The position numbers and the translations under genes are program-made. DNA of 64,000 nt from Paraconiothyrium sp. Pb-2020 (Eukaryota; Ascomycota; Dothideomycetes; Pleosporales; Didymosphaeriaceae), in assembly GCA_022419385.1 (NCBI GenBank), contig JAJUBI010000001.1, forward strand, positions 1,488,001-1,552,000, given 5' to 3'. The first letter of the stretch is position 1, and the number at the start of each line of letters is the position of its first letter. The notes below the pieces were generated by a model that was not told the origin of the DNA, made no database searches, and saw only the letters and a list, made by a program, of their open reading frames with translations. Positions 45,820-56,041 of the stretch are shown here, one piece after another.

Positions 45820-47040
45820 GGATCTGGAAGGACAGGTGAGGTCTTACAGGAGCGATGGCGGGTCCGCCTTGTATGTGGCAAGTGCACAAGGCGAGCGGAG
45901 AAGAAGGCGCACGAAGGGTGAGTGGATACCTGTGCAAGTTTCGCGTTCGTTTACAGGTGTAGGCGGTGAAATACTTCGCAAGTGGCTGGAAAAGTGTGCT
46001 TCAAGGTAGGGCACGGCCATTTCTAGCGCACATAAGGACGCTGAAAACTACACAGGTCGACTGCAAGTTAGAAAACCGGCGCCCATTTGAAAGTCAATAC
46101 ATTGTGTGCCTTGCTAGGATGATATTGAGAGAGTGATATCTTCACGTTTAAGGGCCAGTGGGAAGTGAATGAGCTGAGTCACAGTAGTGATGTTCCTCTA
46201 AGTACCAAGCAAGAGATGTGAAAATCGAGATAAAGCTAGGATTTTCATGTATTATCCGCAAGGGTAGTAAGAAAGTCTACGCTGAGAACCCATGGCGGAA
46301 AGATTGCTCAAGGGATGGTAGACTTGAAACCGCCAGCTGGTGCAAGCTTAAAAAATTGTAAAGCGTTGAATCAGTGAAGAGCAAAAGGAGAGGGAGTAAA
46401 CGTTGAATACTAAAGCTAGGAGAAGTTGACTACATGACTACTGCATTTAAAAGATTTAAATATAATTGTAATGGCAAGGTCCCGAGATCAAGTCTAGGAA
46501 TAAAAATCTGGGATGAAGACCTCGAATATTAGCAACTTGGCTGTCTTCTGGAAAGCGCTACAGTCTTTTTAATAACAGCTGTGTCTTAGCCCGAGGATCT
46601 TATTGCTACTTTGGTACCTTTGAGTAAGGCGGATGGAATGAAGTTTCTGTTGATGGTACGAGGTTTGGAAGCGCGGAGGTAGGCGGTACTAAGCCAGTAG
46701 GAGGAGCACCTGCGGGCATGCGTAGGCTGGACTTACCCTAGATGTTGTCCTTGATGGATGCGTTCAAGTTGAGTACCGACACGGGAGCACGGGCTGAAAG
46801 AATGAACGCAATGTGATATATGTTCATATACAAGGGAGGACAGCTAGCTAACTCGTAAGATCAAGCCCGCTGCTGTCAGAAACGCCGTGCTCCTGTGCTG
46901 CGTGGATTGACAAGTACACCATCGATTAGCCCGAAGCAGCCCAGACGCCCGACCCATTCGCAAGACGCATATCATAATCAAACATCATCGACTCCGACGT
47001 CTATATCCCGTTCACTTTCTTCCTTTAGTCGTGAAACTAA
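45820..47040. other. Intergenic, nothing recognised
   Basis: AT-richer in 46.1-46.7 kb, with stops in all frames. No gene, repeat or transposon remnant recognised. The left end may hold a first exon of the 45100-45819 gene. Confidence 0.4.
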
Positions 47041-47612
47041 CTAGACACCCTTGATGGCCACAGTCCGCTCATTATTCAACTTCATGGCATTCCGCTCGTG
47101 GCTTTCCTTCTTGCAGTCCTCCAGTCCCTCGCACTTGTGATCCTCCAAGAGCCGGTGCTTCCCACAGAAGTGGCCCGAGCAGAAGCCGCAGTCGCCGACG
47201 ATGCGCTGCGCGGCGTCCTTGCACTCCTTGAAGGAGCACCGGATCTTTTTGGGCGGCATGCCACCGCGAAGCGGGAGCGCCATGTGCAGGGTGGCGTTGG
47301 GGGGAAGGTCGAGTGAGGAAAGGGTCTCGTTGGGAGAGGAGAGGTGCTTGCCGGCGTGCACGAGGCGCAGGTCGGTTTCGGGGAGGTTGTGGCGGAGGGC
47401 AAGGAGCGTCGAGAGGGTCGATATTGAGGTGGAAGAGGGGAGGTCGAGCGGGATTGCTGTCATGATTTGTTAGCATGCGGTTTTGCTGCAGTGGAGATGG
47501 TTGGCGTGCTGTCAGATGACGGAAACGGCAGTTCCGACGGTCGGAACCAGGCAGCGACACGGTGGAAGTACGTACTGGAAGTTCCAGAGACGTTCTTGAC
47601 AAAGATCTGCAT
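47041..47612 (-). CDS. Ubiquitin-like protein fused to an AN1 zinc finger
   Basis: 150-aa protein, exons 47576-47612 and 47041-47456, intron 47457-47575 (119 nt, GTACGT, TGCTAAC branch, ACAG), exact frame. Residues 1-78 are a divergent ubiquitin fold: MQIFVKNVSG (ubiquitin MQIFVKTLTG), RLVHAGKHL (ubiquitin RLIFAGKQL, with the K48 position kept) and a C-terminal LPLRGG (73-78). A new module starts right after with MPPKKIRC. It is an AN1 zinc finger with all eight ligands: C86, C91, C102, C105, C110, H113, H119, C121. AN1 proteins often work with Cdc48 and the proteasome in protein quality control. The intact LRGG before the join suggests it could be cut, as in ubiquitin-ribosomal protein fusions. 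Confidence 0.88.
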
Positions 47613-48823
47613 CGTCTCCTCGTCCGAGGCGTGTGAGCTGATGCTGAGACACTGTTTGTGCGGCGCATCATGGTGTGTGGTTGCGCGGACGGGGGCGATG
47701 ACGGTATGAGTTGTGGCGCCGGGACGGTGTTGACGTTGACAGGCTACCGGATAACGGAGAGGGGTCGCTCTTTGGGCCAGAGGCGAGGAGGCCGGCGCTT
47801 TCCTCGTGGGTCTGGCGAGGTGTTGGTCGGTGGGGAGAGCCAAGTGGCAGTCGGGGTGGGTGTCGGAGGCGGTGATGTGGTGTGCGGTCGATGGCAGCGT
47901 CGGAAGCAGCGTCGAGGTGACGCAGCAGGCGGCGTCGCCGTCTTATAAAGCGAACGCACGCGCCGCTGGTGCTTGGGAGCTGGGCAAGCTCAGGGCGCAA
48001 CGCCTCGCCTCGTGCCGGCTCCGGCGTCTGCGCTGGATGGCGACGTGCACAAGGCGCGGATGCCAATCACGGCGGCGGCGAGGCGAGCCAGATCCGCTTC
48101 AGCCGCCGCAGCTGCGAACCTTGGAAGTCGAGCGACATGGCCCTCGGCCCTGGCTCGGCGTGGTCGTGTGCCTCGCCGATGGTGCACTTCCATGGCCTTC
48201 GACACGGGCCCTGCATGGTCATGCTGCAGGAACATGGTCCGCGGCTGACTGTACATCAGAGGCCTCGTCCAACACCACAGGTGCCCTCTCGCCCGCCCTG
48301 CCTCTGGATACTTGCCCCGTCCGGCGCCGCGACACCTTCCACCCGTCCCAGGACACGGCGACATTGTGTGTGCCACGTAGCGCTCAGCTATCCGCACAGA
48401 ACACTACTGCATGCCTTGTAACACGTGGACGACCTGACAGGCGCCGTGTCCCTGCCAGAACAAGACATGCATAAACGCTCATTCCGGGCGCACCTCTTGG
48501 ATGCGGGTTGCCCCTTGGAGACGTGCGACCGTCCCATTGCTGGATGCGGACGCTGGTACTGCAATCTGTCTGCGCGCTACCACCGGTCATGGCAGGCTGT
48601 TGCATGATTCGTGCAGTGGTTTGCCTCACGCTTGGTTTACACATCTCCTAGACTCTGCAGCACCATCATTGCTGCACTTTCGTTTCTCCCCTGGCGTCGA
48701 CTCTCTTCCGATGCTCGTCCCACGTGGCCCATGCATCCGATGAACGTCCAGATCTGCTCTGCATCTGATCAACTGGACCCTGTTTCTTAGGCCGTGTCAC
48801 GCTCGCTTTGTCCGAACAATATA
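47613..48823. other. Intergenic, GC-rich, no supportable gene
   Basis: A long plus-strand frame (47806-48474) and overlapping minus frames are open here, but they are rich in Arg/Pro/His with no domain, as expected from GC-rich DNA. The left part is the promoter side of the ubiquitin-like/AN1 gene. Confidence 0.45.
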
Positions 48824-48950
48824 CTATGTGCATCTTCCCTTGATGCTACACCATCTACAAGGCCGTGTCAGAGGCCAGACCCCCGTAGCACGGTAGCACA
48901 GGGAATACTCTGAACGTGCGGTCGATTTCTGAACATATGCTACAATACAA

Positions 48951-50537
48951 CTACAACATCGCCTTGGGAAACTGCCGCATCGCTTGCCTGACACCCAAAT
49001 CCGCCAATATCTCCTCCGTCCCACCCAAAATCGCGTCGAACTTATACGTCCGATGAAACATCTCCACCACCCTGCCCTGCCCATACCACTTTGCGTGAGC
49101 CCCCTCCCGCCGAAGATATTCACAGCCTCGTCCGCAATTTCGTGCGCCGATCTCGTAGCATGGCTCTTCAACAACCCAATCGGCCCACCAAGATGCTTCG
49201 ACTGTTGCGCATAGCTCATGTGCGACATCTGATAGGCCATGGATTCCAACCACGACTGGTTGGATTCGACGTGCGAGATCATTTTGGCAAGTTTTTGCCG
49301 CATGGCGGGTTGTTCGATGAGTCTCTTGCCGAAGACGATGCGCTGGTTGCACCATTTAAGACATTCTTCGACGACGCTGCGGGATTGCCGGATCACGGCG
49401 CAGGCCATCATGAAGCGCTCGTGATTGAAGTTGCTCACTTCTCACGTTAGCATTATTCATCGTAGGGGTGAAAGGGGACATACTGATGACCACGAATCCC
49501 TTGTCCTCCTGACCCAGCAGATTCTCCGCCGGCACAACCGCATCGTTGAACTCGACAAAGGCCGTCCCTGCCGCAGTCGAGTAACTCGTCTTGATCAACT
49601 TTGTCTCCACAGCATCGCTCCGTTCGACCAGCAAAACCGAGAATCCCTTCTCGGTCCTGCACCCTACAACGAAGTAATCACACCACATGCCGTTTGTAAT
49701 CCACTTCTTCGTACCCCTGACCACGTAGCTCTTCCCGTCTTTACTTTTCGTAGCCGTCGTACGTAAGCCGGCGACATCACTCCCCGCAAATGCCTCCGTG
49801 ATCGCTAGGCAGATTTTCTTCTTCCCGGCCAGTACCTCGGTCACAATCTTCTGTTTGAATGGCGTGTCCGGCATCCACTGTAGCACGGCTGTTAAACTAA
49901 TCATCATACCCGCCATGTTGCCGTCCTGGAAGCCCCTCGCGTTCGCCCTGACGAACTCCTGCGCCTGCACAAGATCGTGAAGATAGTCGAATTCTTCGCC
50001 CTTCACCACCCCCAGCAAGTCCTTCCCGCGTAGATGCTTCCCGGGCCCGAGACGCATGGCTAGCATGTCGTTCTCCGCCATCCGGTCAATCAGCTCCTGA
50101 CTGATGTAGCTTCCATCCTTCTCCTTCTCCTGCGCCTCAGGCGTGACGTACTTGTCTACAAATTCGCGCACCTTCCTCCTCAGTTGATGGTGGCTCTCTT
50201 TGAAATACGGAGACTTGAACTGCGGGCGCAGCCAGAGTGGTTCTGCGTAGGGTACTGGAGACAAGTCGCCCGGTTGGGGCTCAATGACTTCAGGCTTCTC
50301 GCCTTCGATGGTGCCGATGCATAGGTCCGCGTACTTTGACAGAACTTCTTGTCGGTGGAGGTTGTAGAAGGCCGTCGTGGCGTCTGTGCCAGCGACTTGC
50401 TCGAGGACGACTGAACCCCCAGGGTGCGCGTCGATAAAGTCGGTCAGATCGTATACTTTATGATCGATTATGCACCACAGGTCGTCTGGGGCCTTGTGCG
50501 ATGCGACTGCTTCGCGGGTTAATGTAGCGTGTGCCAT
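48951..50537 (-). CDS. Cytochrome b5-acyl-CoA dehydrogenase fusion, frameshifted near its C-terminus
   Basis: Fungal flavoenzyme with an N-terminal cytochrome b5 domain (residues 1-80; HPGG with H38, second heme ligand H61 in NLHR) and an acyl-CoA dehydrogenase domain (about 105-500). The latter has LAITEAFAGSDVAGL, TKKWITNGMW, and after the intron SNFNHERFMMACAVIRQSRS and EAVNIFGGRGLTQSGMG. Exon 1 is 49484-50537, intron 49441-49483 (GTATGT...GTGAG), exon 2 from 49440. Just after SGMGR a GGGCA duplication (plus-strand TGCCC twice, 49073-49082) shifts the frame. The conserved C-terminus (VVEMFHRTYKFDAILGGTEE, ending KAML at 48951) continues in another frame. Read literally, the frame runs to 48824 as a 556-aa protein with an abnormal tail lacking the GGTEEI flavin-contact block. 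Confidence 0.85.
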
Positions 50538-50864
50538 GGTGTATAAGGGTCAATGAATGAGGCGCCGAGAACACGAGAAAAGGACGAAAGCCCACAGCAC
50601 GAGACGAGTATAGCGGGACAGGTTTGATTATTCTACGGAAGGTACAGACAGTGGAATGGACCTCGGCCGATTCGCCGCGGACGTCTCCGCAGTGTTGTGG
50701 AGGCGGAACGTCGCGCGCTGGGGTGCATGGAGCCGAGGCATCAGCAAATTCCCGAGGGCTCCTATTGGTCGTCACAGAGTACGCTCCGTCGCATTTCCTG
50801 CTGTCCGTGATGGACTTAGTTTTATACTTCTATTGAGTTTCGATATGGTGTCTTGACTCAAGAC
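50538..50864. other. Intergenic between two minus-strand genes
   Basis: 327 bp holding the promoter of the cytochrome b5-acyl-CoA dehydrogenase gene and the 3' flank of the RSC1/2-like gene. No motif stands out. Confidence 0.45.
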
Positions 50865-53742
50865 CTACAATGGTATAAGAGATGTTTCCGATGAGCGCCA
50901 ATATCCACTAGCAGACGCCATGCTACCAAAGCACAAGATGATACGCCCCCCCCCCCCCCCCCCCCCCACCACCACACACAGCTCAGATCTTCTCCTCCAA
51001 ACGGACAGTCATACCTGTAATAGGTATGTGAAGCCGCTTTCTGCTGCTCCAACTTGGCCTCTCTGGCCAAACGCTTCGACACCGCATCGGCCTGAATCTC
51101 CACCAACCGGTCCAAGCTCTTTGCTAATGCACCCGCGTTCTCGTTGCCCAGTAGCGTTTGTAATTCGCTTTTCGTAGCCAAAGCAAGCTGATCTCCAAGA
51201 GCATCTATAGCCTTGACACGGAGAGCTGCCACATCCTTTTGCAGTTTCTCTTCCGCTTTCTCACGCGCCTTCTTCGCGGCTTCTACACGCTCAGTCGCAC
51301 CCGCTTCATCAGCCTTGCGTTTGGCGGCGCGTTGGGCATCGCGCTTCGCTCTCATGGCGATATAGCGCGCGGAGTGACCCAAAGCCTGGCCGTCTTCCTT
51401 CACAAAACCTGGGTCATTGGCCGGAGGGGCTGTGAAGAATAGGACGCGGCCTTGCTCGTCTCGCTGGAACTGGTCCCGAACATCTGCAGGAATCGATGCA
51501 TTGGCATGATCCGGCAAGACGTACACCTCGACTGGCTGTGGTGCTCTGTACCCACCGGGAGGCTGCTGCATAACCGGTTGTTGATACGAAGGGGCTGGCC
51601 GCGGGGTCGCATATTGCGGGATAGCCGCCGGGGCTGGGGCGTGGACAATGGCAGACTGGTGTGATGGCCTGATAGCCGGTAGGTTGAGGGCAGGTTGATA
51701 GGAGAGCGGGGCGGGCGATTGTGAGTGAGTGTGGTATGTTTGAGGTGCGGCACTGTATGCACTTGCCATATGGGGTAGCGGTGGCGTCGGCGCGGGCATA
51801 GGTGACGGGGAAGGCGCCGCCGCGAGCGGGTACTGTTGTCGCGTATCGCCGTAGCCGTTCATTTGCGGTGTCGGTATCGTCGGAGTAGGCATGACTGGGG
51901 CTGGCGGGGCTGTGGTGGCGGAGAAGGTGTGGTTCAGGAGGTGGGGAGTCCTGAACCGGGTTGTCAGTAATGGGAGAACAGGAAAATGCTATTAGAGCTT
52001 ACTTGGGATCACGCGGGCGACGGTGAACAGCACCTATTTTTGGCGGCGCGTTATCGGCGCCCCACTCTGGCTTTGGCAGGTCGTCCGTCTCCTTTTGTTC
52101 ATCTTTGAGCAGATACGCGATTGGACTGGGGACCTTTTTGAGCTTTCGGGTGCGTCAAACAGATCCATAACGTAGTCCTTGTCGCGAACCTCGTCCGGGA
52201 GACAACTTGCCCACGTCTTGATCTTGTTCAGCTTATGGTTTCTTCATTGTAGCGCGCCTCGCAGACGTATATTTCCTTATCCGTAGGAAAGTCACGCGGG
52301 CGACCCTGTTGTATCGTGTGACAAACATGACAAAACAGCGTCCACGACCTCGTCGATGGGGTGATCGCGATATTGGCCAGTCTTTACCACTTCGTTCTCT
52401 AAGAAATGTCGGTCGAAACGGTGCACGGTCTGCTCGGGTCGATAGTACCAGCATGCGTTCACCCATTTAGCCCCTTCTGCATCCTGCCAGGTCCGGTAAA
52501 TTTGGGCAACGATGGGCTTCGTCAGGTCGTTCGCGTTCTGTATATGTACCCAGTCTCCAACCTTCCACAACTCGCCGTTGTGCAGGATACCATTAGGCAT
52601 GGGTATGCGGCCCTCTTCCATAACAAACTCCGAGTCGTCTTTCGCCTTCTCTTGCGCGGCAACTTTGCGCGACTCTTTTTGCAGGTGCACCGCATCCTTG
52701 TAGATCTGACTGTCCTCCTCGTTGTACTGCTTTGCATTCTCAAACATAAGCTCAACATCCTGCATGAAATGGTCTACAGAGTTGTATTTCTTCCGCTTCA
52801 GCTTCCTCTTCAATACATCCATTGCCATCGGACTCTTGATTTCGGCGTGGTATTCGGGCATGACGGCCTTGTCTGGAACACGTTCAAAGGCAGACACCAT
52901 GAGCTTGTTTTGCGAGTTTCTCGGCTTCCGGATGGCCTTCATGATGGCCTTGATTCGAGCTTCCATGGGCGTGTCCACCCGCGGCGGCCGTCCACGCTTC
53001 TTTCTCGACTCTGGATCATCCTTCGCATCGTCTTTTGCTCCTCGGCCAGACTCACGCTTCGTGATCGCAGCGGTCGAACGAGGCCCGCGCCTCTTCCTTC
53101 GTTTACCTTCATCGTCATCGTCGTCATCGTCGACTTCGACTTCTTCTAATTCCTCATCCATATCTTCCTCATCGTCTTCCTCCTCTTCTTCTTCCTCCTC
53201 TGGTAGCAACGGATCCTGCTCAGGGATTTCGCCAAGGTACGGTAGCTTCGTAACTTCCTCGGTCACGATCTTCGCATCGACCAGCTTCTTCATTTCCTGC
53301 TCTAACGCCTTCTTGACTTCCAATGCATCGACATAGGCCTGCGAATCTTGCCTGTTGTAGACCTGCGCGTTGTGCGAAATGAGGGCAAAGTCGCGTACAA
53401 ATTCGGGAAACGACTTGTATTCTTGTTGCGCAACTTTCTTCTTGATCTCACTTAGGGCCATAGGCTCCTTGATGACCTCGTAGTAGTCGGGCAGCGCGCG
53501 CTTGTTAACCTTGCGCTGAAAGAGCTTCGTGGGGTCGTAGCCACTGTGAGTTCCATTAGTGTGTGTGACGCTCTCGCCGCGTCTCGCATTCAGACTCACT
53601 CTTCGGTCCTGTACGCATATACGTTGGTCAAGACGCCGGTCATGCCCTGCCATTCCTCGTCGGTGACTGTCGAAGCCGCGCCATCCGGGGCAAACTCCGT
53701 CGTCGGCATAGGTGTGTCGCTTTCAGCGCGCCCTGATGCCAT
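50865..53742 (-). CDS. RSC1/RSC2-type protein: two bromodomains, AT-hook and BAH domain; four small frameshifts
   Basis: Subunit of the RSC (SWI/SNF-type) chromatin-remodelling complex. Exons 53600-53742, 52003-53543, 51015-51950, 50865-50907. The sum becomes a whole number of codons (888 aa) once four missing bases are counted. Order: bromodomain 1 (KVNKRALPDYYEVIKEPMAL), acidic run, AT-hook (KKRGRPPR), bromodomain 2 (MPEYHAEIKSPMAMDVLKRK; FENAKQYNEEDSQIYKDA), BAH domain (WKVGDWVHIQNANDLTKPIV; WYYRPEQTVHRFDRHFLENE). A Pro/Gln-rich region and a coiled coil (AKKAREKAEEKLQKDVAALR) follow. Within the BAH end (52148-52340) the reading frame shifts four times, each repaired by one more base in a short C or G run. 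The start (MASGRAESDTP, 53742) is preferred over an upstream ATG at 54006 because that extension is low complexity. Confidence 0.88.
50946..50967. repeat. 22-nt poly(C) tract inside the last intron of the RSC1/2-like gene
   Basis: Uninterrupted run of 22 C on the plus strand (G-run in the transcript), followed at once by an ACCACCACACACA stretch. It lies within the intron 50908-51014. The length is likely to vary between isolates or be mis-called. Confidence 0.95.
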
Positions 53743-54313
53743 CTTTGCGGAACCGGCGATTCCTCTTCGATTGTGCAATAGCGGTGCGCAGCAAACGTTG
53801 AAGTGCGCTACTGCTCGGCGCGTCGCGAACTTTGGGAAGCGTGAGGTTGAGAATGGGCCGTGCGCTCGTGCCAAGGTTTCAAGGTTCCAAGGTTCCAAGG
53901 TCCTTCCCTTTTCACGTGACCGTACCGGGAGAGTGGTTCGGGGCGCACGGTGGCGGGTGACGTGCCTGCCCGTCTTTGGAGCTCGCCGCTTCCGCAAATT
54001 CACCAAATGGTGAAAGTATGATTGTTAAGCATATGTTTCACATACCTGTTTAGCTTGAAAACGGTTTCGTCTTTTTCCCTGGAGCTTTTATAGTGTTCTA
54101 CCCCAGTTCTGAAACGTCCCCATCCAACCACGTTCCCCGCCAGGCGTATATAGCTACCAACACCCCTCTCGTGAGCTTGCGCTTTCTTATTGCGAACCTC
54201 ACCTACCGCATTCAACCCCATCACGCGTCCCTGGTTGTACACACCACCAAGAAATCATTTCTACAAAGCCAAGTCCTTTCAAGATAAATCTTGTTGCACT
54301 TCCACAACCCAAT
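53743..54313. promoter_or_regulatory. Shared intergenic region of the RSC1/2-like gene and OTU1
   Basis: 571 bp between divergent start codons. It includes four tandem CAAGGTTC-like units (53872-53903) and, towards OTU1, a pyrimidine-rich leader. An open minus-strand frame (53743-54006) continuous with the RSC1/2-like first exon is probably 5' UTR. Confidence 0.5.
53872..53903. repeat. 8-bp tandem repeat CAAGGTTC, four copies
   Basis: Consecutive units read CAAGGTTT, CAAGGTTC, CAAGGTTC, CAAGGTCC. The array sits 130-162 bp upstream of the RSC1/2-like start codon and could bind a regulator or be plain slippage. Confidence 0.8.
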
Positions 54314-55300
54314 ATGCCGATACGGATACGCCTACGCGCGCCAGACGGCCAACACACCATATCCCTTGACGATAACGCCTACGTATCAGATCTCCTCTCG
54401 TCGATCGCTACCACCACAAATCTGCCTCTGTTTGATCTGAAGTGGGGCTTCCCTCCACAACCACTCGATCCGGCATTATACGGCATGGGCACGCTACTCA
54501 ACGAGACGGATCTTAAGCTCAACGGCGCGCAGATAATCGTTCTGGGTCAAGCAACCGGTGATCCAAGCGAATTCCAAGCACAGCAGCAGAAGGAGCCGGA
54601 ACAGAATAGATCGGCACCGCTCTCGCTAAAGAGCAAGCAAAGCGACGCACTGAAGGAGACGCCGGAGATTCCGCTTCCTTCACGAGGCGGTACCATGGTG
54701 CTAAGAGTCATGCCTGATGATAACAGCTGCATGTTCCGCGCGCTTGGCACCGCCGTCTTGTCTTCATCTCTAGACTCAATGACCGAACTGCGCTCACTTA
54801 TCGCGCAAGCTATACAAGCCGATCCTGAGACCTACAACGAGGCGGTGCTCGATCGAAAGCCGGACGAATATTGCCAGTGGATCTCATACTCGGATTCGTG
54901 GGGCGGCGGTATCGAGCTCAGCATTCTTTCCAAGGAATTCGATGTTGAGATTGCGAGTATCAACGTGCAAGATCTGCGCGTCGACACATTCAATGAGGGA
55001 AGGCCTAAGCGGTGTATACTGGTGTATTCCGGCATTCACTATGATACGATTGCATTCGTGCCACAAGGTGCTTCGACGCTTGATACGGAAAACGACGTCA
55101 AGTTGTTCGAGTCAGCGGACAACGAGTATCTGGAGGCGGCGAAGCTGCTTTGTGCAGAATTACGGAATAAGCATTATTATACCGATACGAACAAGTTCAG
55201 TGTCAAATGTAACGTGTGTGGGTGGAAGGGTGCTGGAGAGAAAGGCGCGACAGAACACGCCACGGCGACAGGCCACTACGAGTTTGGCGAAGCGGACTAG
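54314..55300 (+). CDS. OTU1: OTU1 deubiquitinase (YOD1 family)
   Basis: Cysteine protease that trims ubiquitin chains on substrates handled by Cdc48/p97, for example in ER-associated degradation. Single exon, 328 aa. The N-terminal UBX-like domain (MPIRIRLRAPDGQHTISLDD; residues 1-78) docks on Cdc48. The OTU domain (about 124-255) has the catalytic DDNSCMFRALG with C139 and the histidine H242 in SGIHYD. A C-terminal C2H2 finger has C299, C302, H315 and H321 (CNVC...H...H). Order and length match yeast Otu1 and human YOD1. It is divergent from the RSC1/2-like gene. Confidence 0.95.
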   Translation: MPIRIRLRAPDGQHTISLDDNAYVSDLLSSIATTTNLPLFDLKWGFPPQPLDPALYGMGTLLNETDLKLNGAQIIVLGQATGDPSEFQAQQQKEPEQNRSAPLSLKSKQSDALKETPEIPLPSRGGTMVLRVMPDDNSCMFRALGTAVLSSSLDSMTELRSLIAQAIQADPETYNEAVLDRKPDEYCQWISYSDSWGGGIELSILSKEFDVEIASINVQDLRVDTFNEGRPKRCILVYSGIHYDTIAFVPQGASTLDTENDVKLFESADNEYLEAAKLLCAELRNKHYYTDTNKFSVKCNVCGWKGAGEKGATEHATATGHYEFGEAD

Positions 55301-55535
55301 GCAAATTAACCTTCTGTATAGCAAGGGTCGGATAGACCAGTTCGAAGCCCATCACTGCGACATGTATATAGGTACTGGTACGATAGCACATATACCCAGG
55401 TGGCATTCGGGAATGCTCCGTAGAGCATTAGAGCGATCCAGCATTCAAAAGAACAAATCAGGTGCAAGCGGCCCCACATTGTCTTCATAATGCTTCACTT
55501 GCCCTGCCAACAAGACATATCAGCTTTTCAAGTTC

Positions 55536-56041
55536 TTAGATGTCCCCGCCCGCATTGGTAAACTCTCTATGGTGCTCTTCATCTTGTGCCACCGGTCGCC
55601 ATGTTTCCCAATCGCGTAGCGTAAAGAAAAACTTCTTCGGATCCCTAGCTATCTCAGACCGCACACTCCTCATACTTCCTAGTTCTTCCTCTACATCTGC
55701 ATTGTCCGGCAATTTTTTCACCCTGTCCTTTCTTTCTCGCTTGCCATTCATCAAACGTCAGAGGAGGCGCGCCGTTGTTGGCCACACTGAAGCCTTGCCA
55801 CGTCGGATTCAGCACCTTGCACAGTCGCGATGCAATCCGCCCACATCAATCGGACGTCACCGTAGTCTTCAGAGTCGAATCATTCGTGGAGCGCCACGAG
55901 TTTCAGTATATCTGTTCTTGGCTCATTAAAAGGCTTAAGCTTTTGAGAAATCACTACGTACTCGAAGCGCAGGTGTTCAAGCTGAGGAAGCATTCCTATT
56001 GCAGTGAAAACGTGTCCTCAATCTCCGTCTACTGCGAGTGA
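55536..56041 (-). pseudogene. Decayed F-box/LRR-type protein remnant
   Basis: The minus strand shows protein-like stretches in three different frames, one after another: MLPQLEHLRFEYVVISQKLK then TDILKLVALHE followed by TGA, next CKVLNPTWQGFSVANNG with LTFDEWQARKK, and last KLPDNADVEEELGSMRSV with FFTLRDWETWRPVAQDEEHH up to the stop at 55536. The LPQLEHLRFEY pattern is typical of the C-terminal half of fungal F-box proteins. No frame covers the whole, so it cannot make that protein. I may be over-reading the middle stretch. Confidence 0.45.

Noticed and set aside
47806..48474. Plus-strand frame of 222 codons
   Set aside because: Arg/Pro/His-rich, no domain, overlapped by equally open minus frames; typical of GC-rich non-coding DNA.
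49070..49090. A mini-intron (GTATGGGCAGGGCAG) to explain the acyl-CoA dehydrogenase frame change
   Set aside because: 15 nt is far below a workable intron length; an exact GGGCA duplication explains it better.
52731..53336. Plus-strand Ser-rich frame opposite the RSC1/2-like gene
   Set aside because: Antisense of the acidic and charged stretches; the minus strand carries clear bromodomains.
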